Assembly (NCBI RefSeq): GCF_047948215.1
Contig: NC_134458.1
Span: 134,605,571 to 134,669,570, forward strand
Source of the DNA: Lycorma delicatula
Taxonomy: Eukaryota > Arthropoda > Insecta > Hemiptera > Fulgoridae
Length of the DNA: 64,000 nt
Direction of reading: 5' to 3'
Shown: piece after piece, positions 37,081 through 48,849 of the stretch
Numbering within the stretch: position 1 is the stretch's first letter
Layout: each line of letters opens with the position of its first letter
Translations under genes and position numbers: made by a program
Notes under the pieces: model-generated
Told to the model about the DNA's origin: nothing
The model's input: the letters and a program-made list of their open reading frames with translations, nothing else
Databases searched by the model: none

Positions 37081-39000
37081 GAAAATGTAACTTAGAAAAA
37101 ATATATATATATATATATTTTTTGAATCAAAATTTATAAACAGTAGAAATTTTCACAAATTCAATTTTTTTTCTTTTTTATAAATTAGATAAATATATAA
37201 TGTGTGTTTTATGTATTTAAAAACAAAAAGGTTATGGCTAACTCAAAAACATTGACTTTAAACATTTAATACTGTTAACTTAATTATATATACTACATAA
37301 CTGTAACTGTAACTACATATAGCTATATATATAAAACTATATATACTGTAAACTTAAAAATTTCTTTCTGAAAATAAATATATAGATTATATTTTATATA
37401 TTTTAAATGTAAAAAAAACCTTAGAAGCATTGTTGCAATTCTTGGTGTAACCACATGGGCAGGTCTGTGTAATATTTATCACATCCTTGATTATGCATTT
37501 AAAAGATTCAAGTATGGAGAAGTTGTTGTGCTTAGAATTTGCTTTAATATGTAGCTTACTAATTGTAACTACTATTATATTTTTAATAGATATTATCTTT
37601 TTTAATAGATTATGTGGATATATTACCACATATATTGGATATAGCCATATTTCATATTATATATGCACTATTTTATTATACTATTATTTTTTATAGTTAC
37701 TATTAGAAATGTATTTTATATAGATAGGTTTAATATGATATACATTTAATGTTGCTGCTGCCATATTTCTATATAAGAGATAAGTTATTTTTAGTGATAT
37801 TATTGTTGTAGTTGGTATAGAAAAAAAATTTATTTGATTAATATTAAAATAATTTAATCATTTTTTATATGTATAATAATAAACTCTTATACAATATTTT
37901 TTTTAATTTTATTTTTATTTTGCTATACTAAATATGGCACTATCATAATAATTCATCTGTGTATGTATTAAATGTCTATTTATTTATTATAAAATAAGAT
38001 AATAAGGTTGTAAATAAAGTATATAAGTGAGGTATTTTATATTTATTATGAGCATGTATACTGAATAAAGATAATGTTTATTTTTAAAGATAATGGAATT
38101 TTTTTAAATTTTGGTTGATAATGAAAATCAGAAGTATAGTTTAGTTAAAAAGTAAAAAACATTGGTGGCTTTTAAAAATAAACTTTCAAAGCTGTGGGAA
38201 TAATTTAATTTTATATTTTGTTAAATCTTACATCCTTCTGTTATGTCCAAATTCATCTCTGTTGACTGATGAAGGTGAATATCTGATGAAATATTCAACA
38301 TTCAATTAAACTTGTTAAGCTTAAATGCACAAAAGTGTACATTCATGGCAAAAGCAAATAATTAAAAAACAAAATGTAACATTGATGAACATTATTATTC
38401 ATTGTTCTAATAATCTGTTAAAACTAATGTGGATTAATAAACTATTGCAAAGTGGCCTTGACTATAATAATAAAAGGCCTGGTGTATAATTAAATTCATA
38501 ATCAATAATTTTTAATATAAAAATTGATTATGAATTTTATATTTACTTTTACTGAAGGAGACCAAAATTATTTGTTAATAAAAATTTTATGTTATGCTTA
38601 ACCATTTATAAGAGATTTTTTAAATGTACAAAGTCTGTTAATGTTGCTGTAATGATTTTTTTTAATGTAGGTTTTGAATAAAGTTGACTGGACTACAAAA
38701 GATTGTAGGATAATGAAAGTGTTTCACAAAAGTACTGATTTTTTTATATTGAACCAAAAATTAACTTATGATTATAGGATCTTTATAATAAATAATTAAT
38801 AATTGAAATAATTAATCTAATTTTATAAAGAAATTAATTTTAGTCTTGAATATTTTTATTTTTATCTATATTAACCACTTTTTTTCATTGTATTTCACTG
38901 TTTTATAACATTAGAAAAATATGTTATTTTGAATAAATTTTAGTTTTAGTATACTTATTTTCATTTTATTTTCTTTATTTATAACCCATACAATCAATTG
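35711..39000. other. AT-rich stretch downstream of syntenin, nothing coding recognised
   Basis: I searched for the expected syntenin tail (SLMDH-IP-like) and did not see it. A TA microsatellite lies at 37026-37075 and its flanks CATTTTCTATA and TACATAGAAAATG are inverted copies. Frames at 36613-36807 and 37387-37696 are AT-driven. Confidence 0.5.
37026..37075. repeat. (TA)n microsatellite
   Basis: About 25 TA units in a palindromic setting: TTTTCTATA on the left and TAGAAAAT on the right pair with each other. Such runs are prone to cruciform formation. Confidence 0.95.
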
Positions 39001-39019
39001 AATAATAGTTTAATTATAT

Positions 39020-39180
39020 GGTATTTGTGACAAAGTGGTAGTATTTTCATCTTTCATTCAGAATGTTCTGGGTTTGAATCTTCATTATAATTTGATATTT
39101 TTCATACGTTTTAATATACCAATCTATATATGCCCAATAAACAAAATTGCATTTTAACATATAAACCTCATGAAAATTTT
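39020..39180 (+). mobile_element. tRNA-derived SINE, head portion
   Basis: Box A-like TGACAAAGTGGTAG (39028-39041) and box B GGTTTGAATCT (39071-39081) are 43 bases apart. The text ATCTTTCATTCAGAATGTTCTG between them is a diverged copy of the SINE at 26100. A small Helitron-like element (from 39182) follows directly and may have inserted in it. Confidence 0.55.
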
Positions 39181-39181
39181 T

Positions 39182-39566
39182 TCCTGTAATATATATAAAT
39201 GCTGAAGTTTGTGGCAAGTTCTGTCTGTGTTTTCAGCAGCATCATGTGAGAACCAACCAACCAACCAATTATTTTCATATTTTCAAGATAGATTTTTGTT
39301 ATCCCAAAGGCTTTGTCATAAATCGAGCTCCTAGTCCGCATGAGGGTGAAGTTTTCCTCATTAAAAGTCTGTATACTTTAGTTACTCTCTGCTGTCTTTT
39401 GTAATTTAGTTTTCTTTTTTAGGTATTTGTAAATCTGTATACTTTAATTGTTATTTGTCAGTATTATTTTCACAACCAAGAGGATAACAAACACAGCAGG
39501 GGGGTCTAGGAGGTGGAGTCCCTGGCTAGATGGGGTGGGCGAGCAAAGTGAGCCCTAACAGGCTAG
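39182..39566 (+). mobile_element. Putative small non-autonomous Helitron
   Basis: It starts TCCTGTAATATATATAAATG, in the style of a Helitron 5' end (TC... followed by an AT-rich word). It ends ...AACAGGCTAG directly before T, fitting the CTRR|T rule. A GC-rich segment (39498-39560) with the self-complementary GGGCGAGC...GAGCCC lies 10 bases before the end, where Helitrons have a hairpin. No coding sequence. The preceding base is T, not the usual A, so the left boundary is uncertain. Confidence 0.45.
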
Positions 39567-40104
39567 TATTATTCAATTAACACGTTGAATTATAATTATT
39601 AAATTTATTTTATAATAATTTTGATGCTTATACAAATCTTGCCATGAATACTGTGAGGCTAATAAATTATACCGAATGAGGGTTCTTTAAATGAATACAA
39701 AAAGCAAATTTTAACATTAATTGTATTTATTTCCACAACACATAAATAAGTGAAATGTTTACAAGGTCTGTACCCTGTGATTTCCTTTATGAATTAATTT
39801 AACACAAACATTTCAATTATACAACAGATTGACTATATTGACTTTGTTTGGATTGCAAATCTGAACTGAATATAATACACCACAATATAATATATATAGT
39901 AATTAATAATTAATTAGTATAGATAATAACAATAAATAGCAACTGTAATAAAACATATGCACTAGATAAATAAGCACAAGTACAGTTCTTGAATAACAAG
40001 TTTGTATAAAAATCAAGTCTTTAATAAGTGAGTAACTAGCTATACTAACTTACCTATAAAACTACCTTTAATGATTTAATGATTTCATGGAGGAGTAAGT
40101 AGAC

Positions 40105-40940
40105 TCAACTGGGGTAATCACTAAGGAAATCATTATAGCTGGTGACTGTAATTCTAAGAATGCTGCATGGGATTGTACCTGGATGGATACAAGGGGCAGG
40201 AGCCTATGGAGGTGATGGACCTCAGTGGCTTGGTGTGTCTAAATCTTGGAAATGTCACAAAAATTTGTCCGACATGATTATTGTAGTGTTCTGGACATAA
40301 CGTTTGTGACAGAAGATATTTGCAGGATGGCTGAAGTATGGAGGATGTTGACTGAAGAGTCATTGAGCCACCGGTATGTGTATTGCAAGGTGCAGTCTGC
40401 AAGCCTTGCCACAGAAGCTAGGAGGGGGAGGTGGAGGATCTCCCCGAAAGAAACAGAGTTATGTAGGAAGCTGCTCAGGAGCAAAGTTGTGGAATTTGAG
40501 GCTGACTCTTCAGGATATGGTTGATGTGCTTGAGTCAGCATGCCAAGCACTGAAGCCTGCCCCTGGTGCTGGAAGGAGGAAACCAGTATACTGGTGGTGT
40601 CCAGATGTTGTGACTAAGAATATCAAGCAGAAAGTACATTAGGGAAGGTAGAAGAAAAGTTGGCAGTGGTAGTAAAGAGGCATGGGAAGCGTATCATGCA
40701 GCCAGGAAGATGTTCAAGAAAGCCATGTGGAAGGTGAAGAGGGAGAGATGGAGGGATCTGTGTAGAAAGGTGGACAGAAAGGTGGATGGGGGGAATGCAT
40801 ATCACATTGCTACTAGGAAGTTTGTTCAATCTCTTCTGGTGTTGACCAGTGGGCTGTTACAAAGGGTGGTTAATACCTTCTTTCCGGGTTGTGAGCCCAA
40901 GCACAGGGAGGAGCTTGTTGCCGAGTAGCGTGTGTGGCTC
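40105..40940 (+). pseudogene. R1-like LINE ORF2: endonuclease domain to start of reverse transcriptase
   Basis: The + strand carries an apurinic-type endonuclease in several frames. IIIAGDCNSKNAAWDC (about 40125-40175, Asp of the GDFN motif) is followed by FVRHDYCSVLDITFVTEDIC (40264-40323, the conserved S.LD.T.V block) and SHRYVYCKV (the SDH motif has lost its Asp). Then come KPVYWWCPDV (about 40580) and the linker RWRDLCRKVDRKV to VVNTFFPGCEPK (40868-40903). At least three frameshifts are needed. The text stops abruptly near 40935. Base composition is clearly more GC-rich than the surroundings. The continuation of the same protein family is found at 44482. Confidence 0.8.
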
Positions 40941-41668
40941 TATGGTAACGACTCCTTTTGCTATTCGTGGGGTTCGGTATCGAATCACCGATAATTTTTT
41001 TTTTTATGCTCATAAAATATTTTTTTTACTAATATTTTCCATTTATTATTTGAAACTATTTAATGCTGTTAAAATGGAAAATCAACTAAATGGGAGATAA
41101 CTTATTTCAAAATTTTATAACTAAAGATCTGATATTATTTATTTTGGTCAATCTTCGGAATTGATGATTTTTTAGTTTAATTAAAAATATTATCACAAAA
41201 CAATTTTTGAAAGAAATTGCTTTTAATAATCTAACTTACACGGGAAAATGAGATATTACTTATTTTTTTACGGATACCAAAATGAATATTACTTTATAAT
41301 ACTGAAATAAAAATAAAATAAAAAGTTGTTGTTTAGTGAAAAATAATTTTATATTCAATTAACATATTTTTCTAATGAGTCAAATGAAATGCAAGGGATT
41401 TTCTAGGTAAACCATTTTAAACCGCGTGCAATAAAGAGAACAACTGTTTTGCATTCAGGTTTGATATCTTAATCCGTTTTGTTTTACAACCCTGACTCAT
41501 TTTTTTACCTGGACATAGCAGAAAAGAATTTTCTCTCTGAAGACAATTCTGTTTTAGCTTTTACACGGATAGTTTGTCTCTGAATTTTCTCGATTTTATA
41601 ACTATTCGCTTTTAAACAGTGTTTTTTATTTTTTTTTTATACAAATTTATTCTGATACAAATGTAAAT
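40941..41668. other. Stretch between LINE fragment and THAP gene
   Basis: No coding sequence recognised. It may hold the promoter or 5' end of the THAP gene or transposon, since the ATG at 41669 is the first plausible start. Confidence 0.4.
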
Positions 41669-41823
41669 ATGCCGTCGTGTTATTTCCCCAATTGTTTGAG
41701 CAGAACTGATTCGCCAGCGAAAAAGAACGTGAAATATTTTCTGTTCCCGCAAGAATGAAGCATTACAAAGTGTGTGGCTACAAAAATGCGGAAAATCACG
41801 TGATAATATAAAAATTGAACATG
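41669..41823 (+). pseudogene. THAP-domain gene, first exon (frameshifted)
   Basis: ATG at 41669 begins MPSCYFPNCLSRTDSP...KKNVKYFLFP, the start of a THAP zinc finger (first two Cys in C-x4-C, as in MPxxCxxxxC). After LFPQ a single extra base near 41755 puts a TGA in frame. The shifted frame continues ALQSVWLQKCGKSRDNIKIE, the THAP middle with its invariant Trp. The donor is G|GTAAGT at 41823/41824, and the split codon joins properly to the exon at 43083. THAP domains bind DNA and occur in host genes and in P-element-like transposases; which one this was is not clear. Confidence 0.75.
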
Positions 41824-42411
41824 GTAAGTTCAAAAGTGTGTTTTTTATCTGAATTTAAATTTTGATGAAATAAATATGATTAAATTTCGAATTCAAATGC
41901 CTGTATGGGAAAAATGAAAAGAATACATTACTGGCTAATCGATCAATGGAATGAAATTTTCTCTGAACTTATTGACTTCATCTTCAATTATTATTAAATT
42001 TTAAGTTCTAAAATTAATTAATCTAAAAAATTATGTGATTTATATAAATTAAATGTTTGCATAGATGTCCCCTCAGGCTTCAATATAAAGTTAGATTGAT
42101 TTTTTTAATACATGTTTGGCAAATCCTTTCGTATACACATGTATGTACTGAAATAATAAAGTTACGAAATTTGTGAAATATATATGAAAAAATATTCTAT
42201 TAATGGGTGTGTGTTATAAAGGACAAATACGACTCATTTGGCTGTTTTTTTGCGCATTGAAACTCCCTATGAATTATTAAGAATATTATAAAATAAGTTA
42301 CTTGGATATTATGATATATGATAATCTTTAACTTTACTAATTGATTTATTCAAGAAATTCGTCATTAATTACTCTTAACTGCGGATACTTTCCAAAGTAA
42401 AAATTTATATA

Positions 42412-42672
42412 GGGCTCCATATACGGATCATATATGAATGCCATGTATGGGTCATATATGTCAACATATATGAGCCATATAAAAGACTTATAGAGCACAT
42501 ATATGAAGCATATATGATCACATATATGGTCATATAATGACGCATATAAGTGTTATATATGAGCCATATATGGGCCATTTACGTCCCATATAAATGGCCA
42601 TATATGTATATATGACCATATATGTTGCATAAATGTTCATATATGTTCCTTATATGCGCCATATAAGGGCCC
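42412..42672. repeat. CATATATG-rich palindromic array
   Basis: About 260 bases consist of many copies of CATATATG or one-base variants, each a perfect or near palindrome, joined by 4-12 varying bases (GGC, GAGC, TCAA, GTT and similar). Copies are not in strict tandem register. It lies in the intron between the two THAP exons. Confidence 0.85.
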
Positions 42673-43082
42673 TATCTACATTTTTACTTGGGTTGTGCAC
42701 GTTTTTTAGCGGTTTTTTATTTTGTATCAAAAAATCTTAAAATCCATGTAAAAAATAATGTTTGTTTTAAACCCAATTTTCGATACAGGTATAGAAGATC
42801 GATTTATCACCAATAAAAATCTTTCAAGTATTAAATCAACTATTACTCTGAACAATTTTTCCATCTACAATATCGAAAATAAATGTATAGAACAATAATT
42901 ACTGAGAACTAAAATTATCATGTTTTTATGAAAGTTTTCAGGCTTGGTTTTGAACTATTTTTTCAAACTTACAAAATAACAATACTAATAATATTAACTA
43001 ACATTTTTTCTGTTCAAATCATTTCCTTATTCGATGTTAATAGTATGTATACATTAATAATACTTGTATGATCTGTTTGTAG

Positions 43083-43250
43083 CCAGAATCTGTGAGGAGC
43101 ATTTCAGTGCTGACTGTTTTGAAATTAAATATACAAAGCCAAAACGCGGTAGTGGAAAAGTCAGAAAACCTACAAAAAAATGAATTCCTGGCTCTATCCC
43201 TACATCATCCATCAATCGGATAATAAAGAGAACATTCTTCCAATCAGCAG
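43083..43250 (+). pseudogene. THAP-domain gene, second exon (with stop)
   Basis: The acceptor TTTGTAG ends at 43082. In phase with the previous exon it reads ARICEEHFSADCFE, the C-x2-H end of the THAP finger, then a basic stretch KPKRGSGKVRKPTKK. Next comes TGA where many family members have Trp, followed by IPGSIPTSSINRIIKR. A donor-like AG|GTATTT is at 43250/43251. Together the two exons give a complete C2CH finger, broken by one frameshift and one stop. Confidence 0.75.
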
Positions 43251-43349
43251 GTATTTCTTGAATTAACAAATTTAAATAATTCTAGCTTCTACTCATTACG
43301 ATATAACATCTCATTTACTTTTTTCATGCTCGTCATGAATAAGACAAAA

Positions 43350-43487
43350 AATGAATTTCCTGAAGAAGTAATTCATTGCTTAGTAAGAACGCGAACTTAC
43401 ATTAGATTGAAACATGCAAATAAACAAATTCAGGAGAATAACACCGCAAAAAACGAGAGAAGAAACTCTCGAAAACTACCAACGTGA
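43350..43487 (+). pseudogene. Possible third segment of the THAP-domain gene
   Basis: A + strand frame reads NEFPEEVIHCLVRTRTYIRL, then KHANKQIQENN, and ends at TGA 43485-43487. The block VRTRTYIRLKHxN is similar to a segment I know from insect THAP proteins downstream of the finger. I could not find an acceptor that keeps the phase with the exon at 43083, so the link is weak or broken by an indel. Confidence 0.4.
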
Positions 43488-44481
43488 AAAAACACAAGTT
43501 ATATGACAGTTAATAAGTGAGAAGTTAAAGAACACGATGAAAGTTTATTTTTATCTTGTAATTCTTAGTCCGTCGTATTTTGATGTTTCATTTTTAATAT
43601 AGGTTTTAGTCGAAGTATTAATTTATTTAAGTTTGCCTAAGAGTTTTTACTTTATCTGTTATGTGTATTACAACATATGAAAATATACTAAGTGTTATCA
43701 TAGAATTTCATTTAATTGACTACTTTTTTAAATAACATACTTCAACTTCTATTTAATGTTCTTATAATACCTCATGAATAATTTTATGTCAAGGAAAAAA
43801 TATTGATATTTAAATGAAAAAAAAAAAAATTGGCAATAAGACATGTAGTTGTCCTCTTTGTTAATATTTTTTATTTTTCTTTATATTTTCAAAAGGGTCG
43901 GTTTTGGTTTTTATGTTAATGAAAACTATTTTATTTTCTACTTTATATAAAATGTTTCCATTATATTTTCATTTTGAGTTAAAATAATTAAAGTTAATTA
44001 TTTTCTGGACCACTCTGTATCTAATAGTACATTAATAATTAATTCAAGGTAAATTGTTTATTAAGAAAAATTATTAGAAATTATTATATTGTTAAGAAAT
44101 AAACGAAATTAATCATTCAGATCATAATTCTCGACTCCACATACAGTCAATTAAATTTTATATAAAAGAAACAAAAAAACCTACACTCCATATTTATTTG
44201 GAAGTGCGTGTACACGCACACTTGAGTACGGCACTTCCTATTTATAAATATTAGAGTAAAAATCCACATTTCGACGGCAATTTTCATATACGTCAATAAA
44301 TTTTATTCTTTTATGTTTCAAAAGTTTGTTTATTTTTGATAATTCTACCTTTAATCACATTGATGTCTTGCTTCTGTTTGTGCGCCAACCGCATAAACGA
44401 ATTTAAACATCATGGCGGGAAAAGGATTTTGGGACGAGCCACTGCGCAACGCTGGGTGTGCGACACCTTGTTACTTTCATC
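43488..44481. other. AT-rich stretch with a transposon-terminus-like word
   Basis: No coding sequence recognised. GGACCACTCTGTATC near 44008-44022 resembles the terminus of mariner/Tc1-type elements (CACTCTGTATA), so this may be a solo end. From about 44390 the sequence becomes GC-richer just before the LINE fragment. Confidence 0.35.
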
Positions 44482-45300
44482 ATGGTCGTGGGTGCATTGA
44501 AAGAGTGGAAAATTAGCGGGGATCTAAGAAGGATCCTACGTAGCTATCTCTATGATAGATCTATTGTGTATGATTCCGAGGGAGTGCGTATGTGTAAGAG
44601 CATCATGGCAGGTGTTCCTCAGGGTCAGTCCTGAGTCCATTTCTGTGCAACGTGGCCTATCACTTGGTCCTGAAGTTGAGGCTGCCGGAAGGTGCGGAGA
44701 CCCTGGCATATGCAGATGACCTTGCTCTTATTGTGATCGCCAGGACAGAGAGGAAGTTGACCGCCAAATGTAATGTGGGTTGGATGGAGGGTAGTGAGCT
44801 GCAGATTGCGATTGAGAATACCCAGGCCATCATCTTCATAGGGAGGAGGAGGCTGGAGGAGATCGTTTTTAGGGACCAGAGCAGGAAGATAAGCTTCGTT
44901 TCTGCAATTAACTAGAAAAAAAAAGAAAAAACATTGAAGTACTCCTGGTACGGAGGTTATGTTCCCGCCCAAGGAAATTATGAATTCCAGGCTAACCAAA
45001 GAAGAGCACTGGCTTGCTGTGGTTAGGTATTCCAGAGTAGTTATGGAGATGCTTTGGACGGAGGAAGAAGCAAGAAAGCAGACAAGCACCTGAGAGTTCT
45101 GGTGCAGAGGACATGGCTGCAGGTGAGTGTCCAGGGGGCTCTCCCAAACCTGTGGGGATCGCCTGGATGTGGTGAAATCATGGTCACTCTGATGCCTGGT
45201 GCAGAAAGGTAAGCTCTCCCTTTCTGAAATAATGCCTCACAGCAGTTTCCAGAAAGGGGGAGGACTATCAGAGATGGAGGTTTAGTTAGTAGGGCGCAGG
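44482..45300 (+). pseudogene. R1-like LINE ORF2: reverse transcriptase core and C-terminal part
   Basis: The + strand reads VVGALKEWKISGDLRRIL, then SIVYDSEGVRM and MAGVPQGQS with TGA. Next, in another frame, come GPFLCNVAYHLVLKLRLPEG and ETLAYADDLALIVIARTERK (about 44700-44765). YADD is the catalytic RT motif. QIAIENTQAIIFIGRRRLEE follows to about 44870. After a shift, short blocks around ANQRRALA (44995) match the C-terminal zinc-knuckle region, and a GC-rich tail runs to about 45300. The family is the same as 40105-40940, but the first RT motifs that should lie between them are absent. Confidence 0.8.
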
Positions 45301-45395
45301 CACACATACGCACTCGATAACATTTTGTGGAACTTGTTAGTGAGCCTGACACTTTGTATATAAATGGTATTCCTTCCTTTATGTTAGTCATTAGT

Positions 45396-46060
45396 CTAAT
45401 CATATTCCTGGAAATCTAACCCTTGTGAATGCCTCAATTGGTTCATCATGTAAATACAGCTGTAACACCATATAATACCAGAAAAGCAGCTGTACTTCGT
45501 TTCTTCCAGGGAAAAAGTGAATCCAGTAGATTCACACCACGATTCTAAGCGGGGTATTGTGTTTTGAAGCAGCCTCTCACCTTTAGTTAATGTTCTACAT
45601 GCTATGTAAATAGAAAAATCATCTCCAAATAAAGAACACAATGTTTTTTTTTTCACACGCAATTTTACTATTTATGGCTACAGCATAGTAACACTTAGGA
45701 AAATTCCCTGAGGTAATCTGTTTTCCAGCATGAAACTTTCAGATACCATCATTCCAACTCGAACTCAGAAGGACTGACCACTGAGGAAACCCCTTTTAAA
45801 TGCAAGGATCCTTGTATACCCCATTCATGAAGTGTATTTAGGATTCCTCTCCTCCATGCTGTGTCGTATGCCTTTTGCAAATCAAAAAATATACAGCAAC
45901 CAGGTGTTGGCAAAATAAAAAGGCGCTTTTGAATAGCAGCTTTCAGGGCAACTATGTGATTAATAGATAGTCTACCCTGGTGGAAACCGCATTGTTCTGG
46001 GGCAATTAGGGTGTTTCTCCCAAGGTACTGCCAACTAACAGTGCACCACATCCTTCTGGA
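45396..46060 (-). pseudogene. Jockey/I-like LINE reverse transcriptase fragment
   Basis: On the minus strand from 46051: LGRNTLIAPEQCGFHQGRLS then NHIVALKAAI, the CGFRKGRS.. block, then CCIFFDLQKAYDTAWRRGIL (RT motif A, FDLEKAYD type) and LHEWGIQGSL. A gap and frameshift follow, then from about 45650 LFGDDFSIYIACRTL (motif C; GDD for the usual ADD/VDD) and LESWCESTGFTFSLEETKYS. Stops and shifts make it inactive. It is the same family as the copy at 57893-59000. Confidence 0.8.
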
Positions 46061-46339
46061 TTGTATCTGTTATGCAGCATTGCATCACAAGTTTAACCTA
46101 TGGGCTATGCAAACTATTTTAGGGGATAATGAAATGTTGTTTTATGTTCTACAGTTTCTTAGGGCCATCTGTTTACATTCAAGTATTTAAATTCCTGTAG
46201 TGAGTTTTAGCTATTCATAACATTTGCCGTAAAGCAGATGGTTTTGTTACTTTATTACATTGAGATATAATATGTGATATATCTTTATTTATTACAACAA
46301 ATATATCATGTCCTGGTGATAATAACATGGAAGTGTTTT

Positions 46340-47500
46340 TCACCCAGAAAAAATATTGCTTGTCTGCAGTTTAACAGCGTAGTTGATGATCGAATCATTA
46401 TTGGAATCAAATGCTTCATGGATTAATGAATGATGCCTTTTCAAACAAAGTTTGCAGTCATATTTACTAGGACAATATTTAATAAGATGACCAGGACATA
46501 GGCAATTAAGACAACAATGGTTGTTTGTTAAAAATTCCTTTTGATTAATTACATTTAATCTTTGAATCTTTAACATTTGTAAATAGGATGGTTTGAATCG
46601 CACATGTAACAAATGAATGGTAATCAGATGATTTGTATTATAAATTTTATTATAATATTGTTGTGAATTATCTTAGTTATGTCTATTTAATTTCTTGGGT
46701 AACAGCTGGGATATAGTTTTATAATTCAAGTTAACAGACACTTTTTCCAGTAGTTTTCTTCTATTCTCAAGAAATTAATTAAATTTTGCATCTGTTTGCA
46801 AGTTTATAGCCTTCAGCCAGTTTACAGATGAACAAAAACCATTAATAAAATGAGAAGTGCTAGATGTAGATTCCTGTTGAATTGAGTTAATAAGTGTATT
46901 CTCTACATCATGAATGGCAAGATGTAGATTATTATTGTATCTATTTTAATAAATTGATAGCCACTGAATAGTTCTTATTGATAATGGGCTAATTTTTGAA
47001 ACTATAAAAAAAAGTATAAAGTGTATAGTGCCCTTTAATGAAGAATAAAGGTAAAGTAGTTTTTGTATATCAGAAAGATCAGCTCTTCAGTAGATTAGAT
47101 CATTGAACATAGTGAAATAATATTGCCATTCTAGTTTATTACAGTTAAATTCTGGTTAACTTAACCAGTGGCAATTGAATTGGGTTGCCCAGCACATTAG
47201 ATGTATGAACTCTGGCTATCAGGATTATTGAAGTTGATTAGTGGCCTCAATTCACATTCTGTGGCACACAAGTTGTCTTAAATATGAATCTAATCATTTG
47301 CTATATTGGGATCAGAATCTAATTCTTCAATTTTAGATTGAATTGACATATTTTTTATGATAGTTCTAGTAAATTTCTCACTTTAATGGTTAACAAATAA
47401 CTGTCGTTAATTTGAGGATCAAAGCTACTAAGAAATGTTTGTATCCTTTTGATAGTTGATTTAATTGTACATTTACCTTTCAATTTCAACAATTCTGATT
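46340..47500 (-). pseudogene. BEL/Pao retrotransposon gag (DUF1759 and zinc knuckles), decayed
   Basis: Read on the minus strand from about 47500: IKSTIKRIQTFLSSFDP, then EWQYYFTMFNDLI and ADLSDIQKLLYLYSSLKG (about 47130-47020). These are the W..F...F..L and LSD..KL.YL...L.G blocks of DUF1759. Further on, ENTLINSIQQEST and INQKEFLTNNHCCLNCLCPG, then CPSKYDCKLCLKRHHSLIHE (46470-46410), are the paired zinc knuckles typical of BEL/Pao gag. Several stops and frameshifts separate the blocks. No protease, RT or LTR was recognised, and the 3' side runs into the jockey-like fragment at 46060. Confidence 0.75.
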
Positions 47501-48849
47501 GTGTATCTCATAATTCAGTAGTCATCTTTGTGATAATTGTGAATGATAATATTAGTCAGCCTGCAGGACCAATTTTCACACGCAATTCTTGCATTCAGTT
47601 ACTTTCGAATGCTAATGTCTCATGACATAAAGGTGCTGGAACATTTTAATATAATTATTTATGAAGAATATATTTCATTGAAACAATATGGAAGAATTAT
47701 GAGATACTATGATCATCTGAGCTGTATGGAGAACTGCAAGGCAATATGTCAATATAAACTATTCTTTTAAGTAAGAAGAAATAAGAAGTGAAAGATAAAT
47801 AAAAAGGATCATGCCTACATGATTGAACATTGAGAAAGAAGAAAATTACAGGGTCATATGATGCATAAAAGAATAAAGAAAAAGTAAACCTTATTTCATT
47901 TGTTAACAATAATGTTAAGAAAAAAAAGACATCAAATTCTTAATTAGAAAAATTAAGAAAAAATACTGTCTAGACAGTAAGTTAATTTAATTTTGTATTG
48001 TAAAATTATTTACAATCAGATTGAAAATATAGTGAATATTTATAATAAAAAAGGGTTATAAAATAAGAAAAGAGTGATTTTGGTTAAATATTATAAAGAG
48101 TAAATTGATTTTGCAATTATTTCAAATGCTAACTTGTTTATTTAAAGGTGAGTTAAGAGTTATTAAATTACTCTCATAGTACTCTCGTGTATATTCACAA
48201 CCAAACTTATTCGTAAATTATGTCCTATTCCTTGACTATTTAATTCATGCATAACTTATTTTCCTTCATTCTGCTTAGTACATACAACCTTGTCTGCCTC
48301 GTACAGTCTTATGCCTTGTTTTTCTTATGTTTTATTATTTTCTGTAATAATATTTCAAACACTTTCTCATTTTTTCTTTAATACTGTTTTATAGTCAGTG
48401 ATTTATCAAAACTCACTTATTTGAATAAATGTACAATCCTCAAATTTAAAATTTACATCCAAGGTAGCCCAAAATAAATACAATTTAATAATGTAAAAAT
48501 TTGGAAAGATGAAAAGCATTCAAAATTTGTCACTTTCCTCATAAAATCTAAATGGATTGCTTGTATAAGGTTATTAGGATATTATATTTTTTGGTAGGAA
48601 ATAACTAAAATCTTTTGTCTGTTTTAAAATTTACATTTTATACAATTTTTTTAAAACCGTCCTAAAAATTGCTCGTTTTTCTAATGGATTTTATCATATC
48701 TTATTATATATTGACATATGGCTATGATTTTAGAGTTTTCATACAAAACAGTCCCAATATGCCATTGTCAAAATTTCATGCTCCTACATGCAGTAGTTTC
48801 TAAGAAAAAGGCTCATAAGTATGAAAAAATCATACTTACAGGAAATGAG
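47501..48849. other. AT-rich stretch, nothing identified
   Basis: No exon or element protein recognised. Frames at 47543-47770 (+) and 47697-47909 (-) overlap each other and show no family signature. Confidence 0.4.

Noticed and set aside
42412..42672. CRISPR-like array
   Set aside because: Repeats are 8-bp palindromes with irregular short spacers in an insect genome; there is no repeat-spacer regularity and no cas gene.
44625..45403. Long minus-strand open frames (154 and 120 codons)
   Set aside because: They are the antisense of the R1-like LINE reverse transcriptase and tail on the + strand, whose conserved YADD and neighbouring motifs are clear.
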